Below, piece by piece: positions 35,929-43,345 of a stretch of 64,000 bases of DNA. Both the position numbers and the translations under genes were made by a program. The notes beneath the pieces were generated by a model. The model was not told where the DNA came from and ran no database searches. It was given only the letters and a program-made list of their open reading frames with translations. The DNA comes from Alkalimarinus coralli (lineage in GTDB: Bacteria; Pseudomonadota; Gammaproteobacteria; Pseudomonadales; Oleiphilaceae). Position 1 is the first letter of the stretch. Each line of letters begins with the position of its first letter. Location: positions 4,218,001 through 4,282,000 of the forward strand of contig NZ_CP096016.1 of the NCBI RefSeq assembly GCF_023650515.1, given 5' to 3'.

Positions 35929-36095
35929 GGTGTGAATTGCCTATCAAGTAGTAAATGGTGACTTAAACGTGGCAATTTTATCAGATTGGGTAGGCCCGGT
36001 GGTCAATTTAAATAGATTTATTTTCCCCATAATGAAAGCAATAAAGCAGTCTAAAATTGAATGTAATGGCTTGAATTTGATTCAGTGGGATCACG

Positions 36096-36878
36096 ATGAA
36101 AAATAACAATCGAACCAAAGGCAAAACAGTGGTAATTACTGGCGCATCGAGTGGCATTGGCCGCGCCGCAGCTATTCAATTAGCTAAAGCCGGGGCAAAG
36201 GTGTTACTGGTTGCGAGGCGACAAGATGCGCTGAATGACGTAGTTGATATTATTAAGCATGCAGGGGGGCAAGCGCAGGCCTATTCAGCCGACTTGTCTG
36301 ATCTTGAAGCCGTTGACCAGCTTGGTGAAAAAATACTTCACGAACACTCAAAGGTTGATGTGTTGGTTAATAATGCCGGGCGTTCCATTCGCCGTCCTTT
36401 AGTGGACTCATTGGAGCGGTATCACGACTTTGAACGCTGTATGCAACTCAACTACTACTCACCCATGCGACTTACCCGGAAGCTGTTACCTGCAATGATA
36501 GACGCTGGAGAAGGGCATATTATCAATTCGTCTACCTGGGGAACCATGCTGCCAGTTGCGGGTTTTGGCCCCTATAATGCCAGTAAAGCTGCACTGGACT
36601 CAATTGCAGAATGCATGCGTGTGGAGCTGAAAGATAAGGGTATTTCGATTACTCAAGTGCACTTCCCGCTGGTTCACACCCCCATGAGCAATGCCACAGA
36701 GACATTCAAAAAGCTGCCGGGCATGTCACCTGAAGAAGCCGCAGAGTGGATCGTGAGAGCGGTTGAAGAGAGACCGCCTGTGATTATTGATGCCAAAACA
36801 CGATTGGGGCGAGGCTTTTATTATTACTTTCCACGAATATCAGAAGCGGTATCGAGACGCCTGCCGTTTTCTGTTTAG
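36096..36878 (+). CDS. Short-chain dehydrogenase/reductase
   Basis: A 260-residue classical SDR: the cofactor motif TGASSGIG at about 15-22, the NNAG motif, catalytic Ser in INSSTWG and Tyr/Lys in YNASK. Arg residues after the first strand (ARRQD) suggest NADP preference. The C-terminal RGFYYYFPRISEAVSR extension is typical of SDRs acting on lipid-like substrates. Substrate unknown. The next gene, a secreted dienelactone hydrolase, lies about 115 bases downstream. Confidence 0.9.
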   Translation: MKNNNRTKGKTVVITGASSGIGRAAAIQLAKAGAKVLLVARRQDALNDVVDIIKHAGGQAQAYSADLSDLEAVDQLGEKILHEHSKVDVLVNNAGRSIRRPLVDSLERYHDFERCMQLNYYSPMRLTRKLLPAMIDAGEGHIINSSTWGTMLPVAGFGPYNASKAALDSIAECMRVELKDKGISITQVHFPLVHTPMSNATETFKKLPGMSPEEAAEWIVRAVEERPPVIIDAKTRLGRGFYYYFPRISEAVSRRLPFSV

Positions 36879-36994
36879 TTCGTTTGTCGGTGTGCTCACC
36901 TGCTATTAGGCAGAGAAGGCAAATTCAGCGCTATAAACTAGTATTGTTGTTACTTGGGTGTTTAGATTTATTGCAATCGAATAGGGGCCAAACA

Positions 36995-37729
36995 ATGAAA
37001 CTACTTCTTTTTGTGTTCATGTGCTGCATAACGTCACTTTCTTATTCCGCCGGAAAGTATGTTGATTACACTGTTAACGGTGAGTCGTATCAGGGCTATT
37101 ACACATCACCCGGCATGGAGGCACCCTTGGTGCTGCTGCTTCATGACTGGGACGGGCTAACAGATTATGAAGTAAAACGAGCCGAAATGCTGGTGAGCAT
37201 GGGGTTTGCTGTCTTTGCTGCTGACTTATTTGGTAAAGGGGTTAGACCTACAGAGGTGGTCGATAAGAAGCAGCACACTGGAGCGCTGTATAAAAACCGT
37301 GAGAAAATGCGCGCATTGATGAACGCTGCGCTGGCAACCGCAAAAGCGCAGGGTGGGAATGATAAAAACGCAGTTGCAATGGGTTACTGCTTTGGCGGTG
37401 CAGCCGTGCTTGAAATGGCCCGTTCGGGGGCAAACCTAAAAGGCTTTGCAACATTTCATGGTGGGTTAGCGACGCCAGAGGGGCAGGATTACAGCAAAAC
37501 CAAAGGCAAAGTTCTGATCATGCATGGCTCGGCAGATACGGCGATAACCATGGATGATTTTGCCGACTTAGCCAAACGACTTGAAGCCGATAATGTCGCT
37601 AACAGCATGGTGACCTATGGCGGAGCACCACATGCCTTTACCGTATTTGGCTCAGAACGTTATCGGGAGGATGCTGATAAGCAATCCTGGGCGTTGTTTT
37701 CCGGGTTCTTAGCGGATGTGACTAAATAG
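36995..37729 (+). CDS. Exported dienelactone hydrolase family protein
   Basis: About 244 residues from the ATG at 36995, which has AGGGG upstream and yields a clean signal peptide (MKLLLFVFMCCITSLSYS). The alpha/beta-hydrolase domain has the dienelactone-hydrolase nucleophile motif GYCFGG with catalytic Cys, an Asp in HGSADTAI and His in PHAFTVFG. Export is unusual for the well-studied cytoplasmic enzymes but common in this subfamily. The substrate is unknown. Confidence 0.88.
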   Translation: MKLLLFVFMCCITSLSYSAGKYVDYTVNGESYQGYYTSPGMEAPLVLLLHDWDGLTDYEVKRAEMLVSMGFAVFAADLFGKGVRPTEVVDKKQHTGALYKNREKMRALMNAALATAKAQGGNDKNAVAMGYCFGGAAVLEMARSGANLKGFATFHGGLATPEGQDYSKTKGKVLIMHGSADTAITMDDFADLAKRLEADNVANSMVTYGGAPHAFTVFGSERYREDADKQSWALFSGFLADVTK

Positions 37730-37745
37730 GGCGCACGGGGAAGGG

Positions 37746-37766
37746 GACGAGCCGGTCAGGCTCGTC
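37746..37766 (+). terminator. Terminator after the dienelactone hydrolase gene
   Basis: GACGAGCC pairs with GGCTCGTC around a 5-base loop; an ATTTTTAT tract follows about ten bases later. It lies between the convergent hydrolase and TetR genes and may serve both. Confidence 0.6.
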
Positions 37767-37791
37767 CACCGTCAAATTTTTATGCTCAACG

Positions 37792-38358
37792 TCAGTCTGA
37801 AACGATAGTGTTCGCCAACAACCGAGCCGCATCCAGTATCTCTTTAGATTGTTTTGGTGTTGAAGCACAGCGCGCAATCATTACGCTGCCAGCTAACAGC
37901 GATACCAGGGCCAACGCCCCTGTTTTGCCATGCTCGCCTGCTCCGTTACTGAGTTGGTTTACGACTTTCTCAAGTAAGGTTGAGTAGGTTGCTTTTATTT
38001 CCTCGTCAGAGCGCATGACATCCGCTGAAAGCGCAGGAACGACACAGCTATGGGCAAGGTCATCCACATGTTCGCTGCTGAGGTAGAAATCGAGGAAGTG
38101 CAGCGGCCATTGCTCTTGGTATTTTTCCTCAAATTGCTGAATTGAGTCGATATAGTCTTTCATTCCACTTTCAATAACTTCCTTAAATGCTTGGCGCTTT
38201 GAGGGAAAATGTCCGTAGAAAGCCCCTGAGGTCATCCCTGCACGTTTTGCCAGACCATTGATTCCCAAGCCGCTATACCCTTCCTCGCGAAACCCCTGCT
38301 CGGACGACTCCAATATATGGCTGCGTACTTTTTCCATATGCTCGCGTGACGCTCTCAT
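37792..38358 (-). CDS. TetR family regulator
   Basis: A 188-residue repressor-type protein. The N-terminal HTH reads GLGINGLAKRAGMTSGAFYGHFPSKRQAF, typical of TetR regulators. The C-terminal ligand domain is helical with CVVPALSADV, a pattern common in regulators of small-molecule detoxification. It is divergent from a tautomerase gene, with three matching dyads in the shared 126-bp region. It likely represses both itself and the tautomerase. Confidence 0.92.
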   Translation of the reverse strand: MRASREHMEKVRSHILESSEQGFREEGYSGLGINGLAKRAGMTSGAFYGHFPSKRQAFKEVIESGMKDYIDSIQQFEEKYQEQWPLHFLDFYLSSEHVDDLAHSCVVPALSADVMRSDEEIKATYSTLLEKVVNQLSNGAGEHGKTGALALVSLLAGSVMIARCASTPKQSKEILDAARLLANTIVSD

Positions 38359-38380
38359 CTGCTTACCTCACAAAAAATAG

Positions 38381-38449
38381 ATAACGATCATTATATTTTA
38401 CTTGAAATAAATATCGATCTCTATCTATACTAAATATAGTGATCACTAT
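38381..38449. promoter_or_regulatory. Three operator-like dyads between the TetR and tautomerase genes
   Basis: Three 14-mers fit ATA-NN-GATC-NN-TAT: 38381-38394 (ATAACGATCATTAT), 38411-38424 (ATATCGATCTCTAT) and 38436-38449 (ATAGTGATCACTAT, a perfect palindrome). Spacings are 30 and 25 bp. The placement in the divergent promoter region strongly suggests binding sites of the TetR protein; this is not proven. Confidence 0.7.
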
Positions 38450-38484
38450 CTATTAATTCACTACTACCATTTGAGGAAAGTAAC

Positions 38485-38904
38485 ATGCCTATTCAAATCA
38501 CCATGACCGAAGGGCTCGTTTCACATGAGGCTGCCAAGAAAATGCACCAAGAGGTTGGCCAAGCATTTTTGGATAACCACCAAATCAGCGACAACCGATT
38601 CATGCTTCCGAATGTTATCGGAGAAGTTGTCTTCATCGATAAGGGGTTAACGTTTGCAGGCTTGCAAGTCTCAACATTAGCCATTGTTGAACTTAAAGTT
38701 CCATCTTTTACATTTGGCACACAGGCTCAGAAAGATAAATTCGTGAAAGACGTTACTGATATCGTGCTGACCTATACCGACGGAAAGCTACCAAAGGAGT
38801 CAATCTGGGTGAGTGCCGTATACGCTGTTGACGGACTCTGGGGGATTGCAGGTAAAGCCTATAAAAATGAGCAGCTTGGCGAATCAATACAGCTAGCAAG
38901 CTAA
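38485..38904 (+). CDS. Two-domain tautomerase superfamily protein
   Basis: A 139-residue protein starting MPIQITMTEGL, with the Pro1 expected of tautomerases. Two beta-alpha-beta halves can be seen: residues 1-60, and 65-139 with LAIVELKVPSFTFGTQAQKDKFVKD and GLWGIAG. The size fits the MSAD/cis-CaaD-like part of the superfamily rather than 4-OT. It is divergently transcribed from a TetR gene, so probably inducible by its substrate, which is unknown. Confidence 0.75.
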   Translation: MPIQITMTEGLVSHEAAKKMHQEVGQAFLDNHQISDNRFMLPNVIGEVVFIDKGLTFAGLQVSTLAIVELKVPSFTFGTQAQKDKFVKDVTDIVLTYTDGKLPKESIWVSAVYAVDGLWGIAGKAYKNEQLGESIQLAS

Positions 38905-38915
38905 TTAACCATCCT

Positions 38916-38947
38916 CAGCCCTTTAGCGCTCAGCCACTAGAGGGCTG
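38916..38947 (+). terminator. Possible terminator after the tautomerase gene
   Basis: CAGCCCT (38916-38922) pairs with AGGGCTG (38941-38947); an inner TTAG/CTA extension is possible. The T-tract is weak. Confidence 0.45.
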
Positions 38948-38965
38948 TTACTTAATGGAAATAAT

Positions 38966-39187
38966 ATGACAAACAACTGGGAAGAGAAAAAATATGAAAA
39001 GGGTAACGCATTCGGGCACTTGGCTTTCGGAGTCGGCGATATCACTGATTTCTGTCGGCGACTCAGAGACTCAAAGGTCAAAATCACGAGAGAGCCTGGG
39101 CCAATGAATTTTGATGATAAAGAACTCATTGCATTTATCGAGGACCCAGATGGCTATAGTATTGAGTTAATTCAAACGGGAGCTTAG
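38966..39187 (+). pseudogene. gloA: C-terminal half of a glyoxalase I (GloA) gene
   Basis: A 73-residue reading frame equal to the C-terminal half of GloA. It has YEKGNAFGHLAFGV (one metal-ligand His), KITREPGPM and IAFIEDPDGYSIELIQ (one metal-ligand Glu). Normal GloA is about 130 residues with two more metal ligands in the N-terminal half, absent here. The ATG lies within what should be mid-gene sequence, and the preceding bases contain a stem-loop after the tautomerase gene. It is probably a truncated relic; a half-domain that dimerises cannot be excluded. Confidence 0.75.
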
Positions 39188-39320
39188 CGACAACGGCTCG
39201 CCACAAGGGTGCTAGTTAACCTGGTTCGGTTTTCTCATCATTATCGTTTTTGCCCTAATTGTTCAGTGCATCGATTTTAATAACGTATTTAATAACGTAG
39301 CCATAAGCCGCGATGTAGTC

Positions 39321-39965
39321 TCAACCTCTTAGGCAGAGGCGCAATTTTGCGATGTCCTGTTGGCTGAATGTGTTAGGCATTTTCTGTGCTATGTTTATGA
39401 ACTGCCTAATTAAATCAAACTTCGAACCATTATTTTTTATAACTTTGGCCCCTTCTTCAGGTGCCTCGAAGTCATTACTCAGCGCTCTCGCACTCGCGGA
39501 ACTAATTCCCCCTTCTCGTTTTGACAACCTTTCTGAGATAAGGCCTTCCGTAGATTGAACACACACTAATTCCAAATCCGGGATATTCGACAAAAGGTAA
39601 TCTCTATGCTGTTTTTTATAAACCGCTTGCGTGACGACGATACATTGATGATTCCGCTTCAGATCCAGCACCTTATCCACCATTATTTGAAAGTAATGGT
39701 CTCTCATTTCATTTGTGAATGGTCTATGTTCGCTTAATGCGGCTCTCATTTCATCGGTTATATCTGCATCGGCGTGGTATACATGCCAGCCCAATAGCTC
39801 TGCGAGTATATCTCCTGCAAAAGACTTCCCGGCTCCAGACTTTCCGAATAATAACAGTACAAATGAACTCATAAAAACTAACCGGTTTTCAATGATACGC
39901 GCGTACGTTAATTCAAAATGAAAAGTAGAGGTAAAACCGATCTGCTTTTCACGTAGCGGTGCCAT
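39321..39965 (-). CDS. P-loop kinase-like protein (gluconate/shikimate kinase fold)
   Basis: A protein of 183 residues from the ATG at 39872 (MSSFVLLLFGKSGAGKS), or 214 if the ATG at 39965 is used. Walker A is GKSGAGKS, followed by HVYHADADITDEMR and CIVVTQAVYKKQHRDYL, which resemble gluconate-kinase-like enzymes. The phosphate acceptor is unknown. It lies just outside the first attC-like site of the cassette array and reads in the same direction as the cassettes, so it might itself be an old cassette gene. Confidence 0.75.
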   Translation of the reverse strand: MAPLREKQIGFTSTFHFELTYARIIENRLVFMSSFVLLLFGKSGAGKSFAGDILAELLGWHVYHADADITDEMRAALSEHRPFTNEMRDHYFQIMVDKVLDLKRNHQCIVVTQAVYKKQHRDYLLSNIPDLELVCVQSTEGLISERLSKREGGISSASARALSNDFEAPEEGAKVIKNNGSKFDLIRQFINIAQKMPNTFSQQDIAKLRLCLRG

Positions 39966-40039
39966 TTTTAGTTTATGTTCAATATCACTTGAACAAAATT
40001 CAATTTAGTTTTTCTACAGCCTTAACGCTGCTATTTTCG

Positions 40040-40106
40040 GCCTAACGAAGTGAGATCCAGCCCCAGCGTCTTTTTGCTGGGGCGATGCAAGGTGGCCTGA
40101 TTAACT
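40040..40106 (-). repeat. attC-like site following the BrnT/BrnA cassette
   Basis: GCCTAAC at 40040-40046 (gene strand GTTAGGC, a perfect R' box) lies opposite a degenerate AGTTAAT box near 40100. They enclose the stem GCCCCAGC/GCTGGGGC (40060-40083). It falls just after the brnA stop. The second box is imperfect. Confidence 0.45.
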
Positions 40107-40108
40107 GA

Positions 40109-40318
40109 TTATTGCCACTGCATTTTCAGATCACGATGTGACTGAGCGCAGTCTCTTAAATACAAGTTGATTAAGCTTTGATATGGAATACCCTTATCAT
40201 CTGCGAGCCCTTTAAAATACTCAATGGTATCTTCGTCAAGACGAATTGTGACTTGCTTCTTGAGTTTTTTGGCATAAGGGTTTTTTACAGAATTAGAAAA
40301 ATCATAATGATCGCGCAT
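40109..40318 (-). CDS. brnA: BrnA-type antitoxin
   Basis: About 69 residues from the ATG at 40318, which follows GAGGG; a start at 40333 is possible. The C-terminal ribbon-helix-helix (KKQVTIRLDEDTIEYFKGLADDKGIPYQSLINLYLRD, quoted from about residue 18) binds DNA and the short N-terminus would contact the toxin. It overlaps the 3' end of brnT by 17 bp, the standard toxin-first order. As a cassette, it probably helps keep the array from being lost. Confidence 0.9.
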   Translation of the reverse strand: MRDHYDFSNSVKNPYAKKLKKQVTIRLDEDTIEYFKGLADDKGIPYQSLINLYLRDCAQSHRDLKMQWQ

Positions 40319-40604
40319 GACGGTAACCCTCATATACTTTGTGTTCTTGTTTGTCAGCTTTACGCGCAGAAATTATTCGTATGCTTTCACCCTCTCTGAC
40401 ACAGTGACAAACAACCAATAATTTAGAGTCAATGCTTGCCCCAAGAAGAATGAACCTGTCTTCATCTTCAGAGTGGTCAGGATCATTAATTAGCCGCGCG
40501 TACTCATCAGTAAACACAGTTTTAGCCTCATCAAATGAGACGCCGTGCTTCTTGATATTTGATGCATTTTTATTTGCATCCCATTCGAAGTTTAAATGAT
40601 CCAT
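40302..40604 (-). CDS. brnT: BrnT-type ribonuclease toxin
   Basis: A 100-residue RelE-fold RNase toxin. Family features are FEWDANKNASNIKKHGVSF at the start, DEDRFILLGASIDSKLLVV, and the RIISARKADKQEH catalytic region with Arg/Lys residues. It pairs with brnA downstream. BrnT inhibits growth by cleaving RNA unless bound by BrnA. It is a typical integron-cassette passenger. Confidence 0.92.
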   Translation of the reverse strand: MDHLNFEWDANKNASNIKKHGVSFDEAKTVFTDEYARLINDPDHSEDEDRFILLGASIDSKLLVVCHCVREGESIRIISARKADKQEHKVYEGYRHARSL

Positions 40605-40945
40605 GGCCTTACATTGTAGTTATGATGTACTTACACAGTCAATGCTTACGAAGAGGTGCTTTTTACAGTTAACGCCTAGCACTTGCGGATTGGTGGAGAT
40701 TAAACGAGGAGATTAAAGAAGATTTAACGAGACATCCATAACAACAGTTGGCATAGCCGATACGCCGGAAACCTCTGATCAGGCTTTCGCCTGAGGATTC
40801 ATGACGATCTCGGACTTACGGATTTTTCGTCAACCTTACAAAATGTCTATCAGACTCCAATAGGAACCGAGTAATGGCCTGTTGACTTACTCTTTTTCAC
40901 GTTATTGAGAGCGAAATATCGAATGGATGATGAATTATTGATTTT
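40605..40945. other. Composite non-coding region: attC relic, deleted Y1 element, duplicated 196-bp segment
   Basis: Near 40672 is AGTTAACGCC, an attC-type box. From about 40716 to 40781 runs a shrunken copy of the Y1 transposon: left end to about 40750, an internal transposase piece at 40751-40781, then a jump to the right end. Positions 40776-40971 are nearly identical to 44776-44971 and run into the higA 3' end. No protein gene is present. Confidence 0.7.
40716..40781. mobile_element. Twice-deleted (MITE-like) derivative of the Y1 transposon
   Basis: The left part resembles the element's left end near 43646-43678 (GAGACAYCCATA...AACAGTTG). It is then joined to GCATAGCCGATACGCCGGAA, which is internal transposase sequence from 44329-44359, and then to the right end starting at TGATCAGG (44776). 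The second joint is at TGATCA, present at both breakpoints in the full element, indicating microhomology deletion. Confidence 0.65.
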
Positions 40946-41260
40946 TTATAGAGTGAGTGTCTTGTTAGTGTCGACTTCAAAAGAAACTGCGTGCACATTA
41001 CCCAAGTTGATATTTTGCTTAGCCTGCCAAAGATCGTAGTTGTCTTGCATAGCAAGCCAGCTTTCTGGTGTACGACCAATTGACTTTGAAAGCCGTAATG
41101 CCATTTCAGGAGTTATGCCACTTTGCCCTTTTAAGATGCGGTTAAGCGTAGAGGAGGCTACATCGAGTTGTTTAGCTAGAAAGCGACAACTATAGCCGAA
41201 AGGATCTAGATAAGTTGCTTTGATAAACTCGCCAGGGTGAGGAGGATTGTACATGCTCAT
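40946..41260 (-). CDS. higA: HigA-type antitoxin
   Basis: A 104-residue XRE-HTH antitoxin: NPPHPGEFIKATYLDPFG at the start is the HigA signature, then LAKQLDVASSTLNRILKGQSGITPEMALRLSKSIG (the HTH) and PESWLAMQDNYDLW. It lies directly downstream of higB. The stop and last eight codons lie in a 196-bp segment that is duplicated at 44776-44971, where only this tail of higA remains. Confidence 0.93.
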   Translation of the reverse strand: MSMYNPPHPGEFIKATYLDPFGYSCRFLAKQLDVASSTLNRILKGQSGITPEMALRLSKSIGRTPESWLAMQDNYDLWQAKQNINLGNVHAVSFEVDTNKTLTL

Positions 41261-41538
41261 TAGTGATAGTCCTCGTAGTTCAATATATATGCATTGCCAT
41301 CTTTAAACTCGAAAGTGACCCGCCAATTACCGTTAACGGAAATAGACCAAATACCCTCACGCTCCCCTTTGAGCGAATGTAATTGATAACCGGGCAAATC
41401 AATATCTTCGATGACCTGAGCAGTATCGATAGCCACCAATTGCATCTTTAGCTTTCTCGCATGGCTATTTTGAATGCCTGCTGTACTTCCTGTTTCGAAA
41501 TACTTTCTAAGGCCTTTATGTTTAAAAGATTTGATCAT
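41260..41538 (-). CDS. higB: HigB-type mRNA interferase toxin
   Basis: 92 residues from the ATG at 41538 (MIKSFKHKGLRKYFETG, the family start); an ATG at 41598 would extend into the attC region. It is a RelE-fold toxin with GIQNSHARKL, LHSLKGEREGIWSISVNGNWRVTFEF. It cleaves ribosome-bound mRNA when free of HigA, its downstream partner in the same cassette. The stop overlaps the higA start. Confidence 0.93.
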   Translation of the reverse strand: MIKSFKHKGLRKYFETGSTAGIQNSHARKLKMQLVAIDTAQVIEDIDLPGYQLHSLKGEREGIWSISVNGNWRVTFEFKDGNAYILNYEDYH

Positions 41539-41579
41539 GAAATAAAGAGTAGCATGATGCGCACCGCGCATCAATATAA

Positions 41580-41657
41580 AATATAACGCCAAATACATGG
41601 GCAGACACTCGCGGAGGCGAAGCCGGAGTGAGTGGCTGTCCTATGCTGTGTCTAAGG
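41580..41657 (-). repeat. attC-like half site upstream of higB, interrupted by intron relic
   Basis: TATAACGCC at the left is followed by a hairpin made of GGGCAGACACT and AGTGGCTGTCC around GGAGGCGAAGCCGG. About 65 bases match the attC at 45548-45646 closely. Its other box is separated from it by the group II intron 3' remnant (41658-41934). Confidence 0.6.
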
Positions 41658-41934
41658 TACGAAGTCTGATGAGGCTAGGTGTTCATGTCCAGGCCGCAGT
41701 CGCGTGTGGCATTACCAGCACCAAAAGTAGGCTCCCCGAGGAGAAGGGCCATGGCGTAGTGCGAAAACCCCAGGGATCAATCAAGCTTTGTCTTTGGACT
41801 ACCTGAAATCTCAGGGGCTTTACTCGTTACGTGATGGTTGGATTAAGCTTCACTATCCTGAGTGAAACGCCCTGTGCGGACCCGCATGCAGGGTGTTGTG
41901 GGGACTGGGGGCTAGATACCCCCGATTATGTGAT
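41658..41934 (+). mobile_element. 3' remnant of a group II intron (RT C-terminus plus domains V-VI)
   Basis: Parallel to 47959-48214 of the complete intron: the start of this piece encodes a decayed version of LMKRGVHVQAAVACGITS, the middle has an insertion and frame changes. The end holds the same domain V segment (CGCCCTGTGCGGACCCGC) and GGGGGCTAGATACCCCC stem. The 5' four fifths are missing. It sits in an attC between higB and the next cassette gene. Confidence 0.85.
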
Positions 41935-41936
41935 TA

Positions 41937-42338
41937 CTATCTACCATAGTAGGTTATAGACCCCATCTGATTAACAAGATGCTCAAAATACAAAAATTGT
42001 TTTTCTTGTTCTTCTTTTGGCATTTGTTTAAAAAGATTTCTAGCTTCAGGAGTTAAAGTGCGAACATAGCCTGCACCAGTTACCGCTAGAAATGTAATAT
42101 AAAAACCTGACTGTATGGGTACAAGCTGTACATTCCCTCTAGATGCCCAGTAATAATTTTCACCCTCTTTTATAATGGTTACTCTATATTCTGATGATTG
42201 CGATTTCGTTAAAAGACTTGTATTCGAAGAGTTTTCATTAGTTTCAATTTTCTTTAATGGAATCCCCTCAAACACGACCTCAGTGGAATAAACCACAATA
42301 GGTAAATACATTAAAACAAATAAAATTATTTTTCTCAT
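41937..42338 (-). CDS. Secreted hypothetical cassette protein
   Basis: About 133 residues from the ATG at 42338 (MRKIILFVLMYLPIVVYS signal peptide, cleavage near residue 18). The longer reading to 42368 would run into the attC. The mature part is not recognised; it has EYRVTIIKEGENYYWASRG and GAGYVRTLTPEARN. The ribosome site is a run of eight G (C on the plus strand, 42340-42347). It is flanked by attC sites, which marks it as an integron cassette. Confidence 0.75.
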   Translation of the reverse strand: MRKIILFVLMYLPIVVYSTEVVFEGIPLKKIETNENSSNTSLLTKSQSSEYRVTIIKEGENYYWASRGNVQLVPIQSGFYITFLAVTGAGYVRTLTPEARNLFKQMPKEEQEKQFLYFEHLVNQMGSITYYGR

Positions 42339-42339
42339 A

Positions 42340-42347
42340 CCCCCCCC
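42340..42347 (-). promoter_or_regulatory. Homopolymeric G8 tract acting as the ribosome site
   Basis: Eight consecutive G residues on the minus strand end one base before the ATG at 42338. The tract replaces a normal Shine-Dalgarno, so slippage could alter spacing and translation. Confidence 0.5.
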
Positions 42348-42353
42348 TTTTTC

Positions 42354-42447
42354 ACATAACGTTGCCAACAGCGGCAGATTTGGAGCGGCGCAGCCGCGGA
42401 AAAGCTGTCCAAGCCCGCAGGGCTGATGCTGATTGGCCTGGTTAGGT
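42354..42447 (-). repeat. attC site (94 bp)
   Basis: On the plus strand ACATAAC (42354-42360) and GTTAGGT (42441-42447) bound an imperfect palindrome. Gene-strand boxes are ACCTAAC (matches RYYYAAC) and GTTATGT. The internal stem includes GCGGCGCAGCCGCGG. It follows the stop of the RraB-like cassette and precedes the next cassette's ribosome site. Confidence 0.75.
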
Positions 42448-42455
42448 GATTTAGT

Positions 42456-42845
42456 TTATTTAACAATCGGAGTACCCCAGCCGTCATATTCACCACCGAC
42501 AGAAGACGCAACAGCATTTAAAGATGCCCTAATTTTTCTCATTCTATCCTCTGTTGGCACTATATTTTTAACCGAATAGACAAGCCAGGAGTTTTTGCTA
42601 GCAGCTTTTTCTACGCTACCCTTAAAACCTTGTGCTGCTATTGTGCCAGCGATTTCGTTTGCTGACTCTTTGGTAGGTGCATAAATGAAAAACTCGATTG
42701 GATGCTCTTTAGATAGATTTGAACCAGCTAATTTAAGTTGTGCGATAACTTGCCCATCAGGTGAAACGCTCTCACTCATGTTGTTGCAACCAGACATGCA
42801 AAAGAACAGAGCAAAACACACTACTTGTTGGAAATTTTTCCGCAT
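42456..42845 (-). CDS. Lipoprotein with an RraB-like domain (cassette gene)
   Basis: About 129 residues from the ATG at 42845. The lipoprotein signal ends CMSGC (Cys20). The rest resembles the RraB (RNase E inhibitor) fold: EFFIYAPTKESANEIAGTI, a beta strand SWLVYSVKNIVPTEDRM, and the diagnostic GGEYDGWGTPIV at the C-terminus. RraB itself is cytoplasmic and binds RNase E; this version would be in the envelope, so its role must differ or be lost. It is flanked by attC sites on both sides. Confidence 0.72.
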   Translation of the reverse strand: MRKNFQQVVCFALFFCMSGCNNMSESVSPDGQVIAQLKLAGSNLSKEHPIEFFIYAPTKESANEIAGTIAAQGFKGSVEKAASKNSWLVYSVKNIVPTEDRMRKIRASLNAVASSVGGEYDGWGTPIVK

Positions 42846-42854
42846 ACTTATTTC

Positions 42855-42940
42855 ACCTAACGCCAACATAAAGGGCCGGAAATCGCGTAGCGATTGGAGG
42901 TTCAGCCGCGCAGGGGCGATCTTTGATGTATTGGTTATGA
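42855..42940 (-). repeat. attC site (86 bp)
   Basis: ACCTAAC (42855-42861, exact RYYYAAC on the plus strand) and GTTATGA (42934-42940) flank a palindrome in which CCAACATAAAG pairs with CTTTGATGTATTGG, bulges included. It lies between two cassette genes. Confidence 0.75.
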
Positions 42941-42946
42941 TTCATG

Positions 42947-43264
42947 TTACTCCACATAAAATTGAACCGATACGGGAAACAAAATCATCATAATGGTTAA
43001 CACAACAACAAAAAACATTAAGAAAGGACAGTATACACTTAAGAAAAGATCATTCAGATTTCTCCACTTAAGTGAGAATAGCCATTTCAATAAAAGCCAG
43101 CCGTTTTTCGATGACTTATTAATAAGGAGATCATCCCCTCCTAAACTTATAAATACACTTTTATGGTTATGCTTTAGTCTGTGAAGAAGTTTTTTAATCA
43201 TAAACTCCCAAGCTAAAATTAACCCAAAGGTAATGAAAATCATACCGACTAAGTTGCTTTCCAT
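42947..43264 (-). CDS. Two-TM hypothetical membrane protein (cassette gene)
   Basis: A 105-residue protein with hydrophobic segments at about 5-20 and 78-98 and a basic middle region (KKLLHRLKHNHKS). The order (TM, polar loop, LFSLKWRNLNDLFLSVYCPFLMFF, TM) recalls UspB-type proteins, but that similarity is only topological. Function unknown. It lies between attC sites. Confidence 0.6.
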   Translation of the reverse strand: MESNLVGMIFITFGLILAWEFMIKKLLHRLKHNHKSVFISLGGDDLLINKSSKNGWLLLKWLFSLKWRNLNDLFLSVYCPFLMFFVVVLTIMMILFPVSVQFYVE

Positions 43265-43278
43265 TACTTACTCACTAC

Positions 43279-43345
43279 TCATAACGCCGCGCTCTGCGGC
43301 AAATTTGGAGCACAGCGGAAAATTTGTCCGACAGCAGCCACTTGT
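43279..43345 (-). repeat. attC 5' part, cut by a group II intron
   Basis: TCATAAC begins at 43279, followed by palindromic GCCGC...GCGGC arms. The site ends CACTTGT, where the intron 5' fragment starts. It has the same TTGT junction as the complete intron, so it is an independent attC insertion of the same intron type. The other half is lost. Confidence 0.6.

Noticed and set aside
40005-40032. IS1182 terminal relic
   Set aside because: TTTTTCTACAGCC occurs here and at the IS1182 end near 45535, but 13 bases beside an attC-type AACGC are too little to call an insertion remnant.
42947-43264. UspB assignment
   Set aside because: Only the two-TM layout is similar; no diagnostic residues could be matched by eye.
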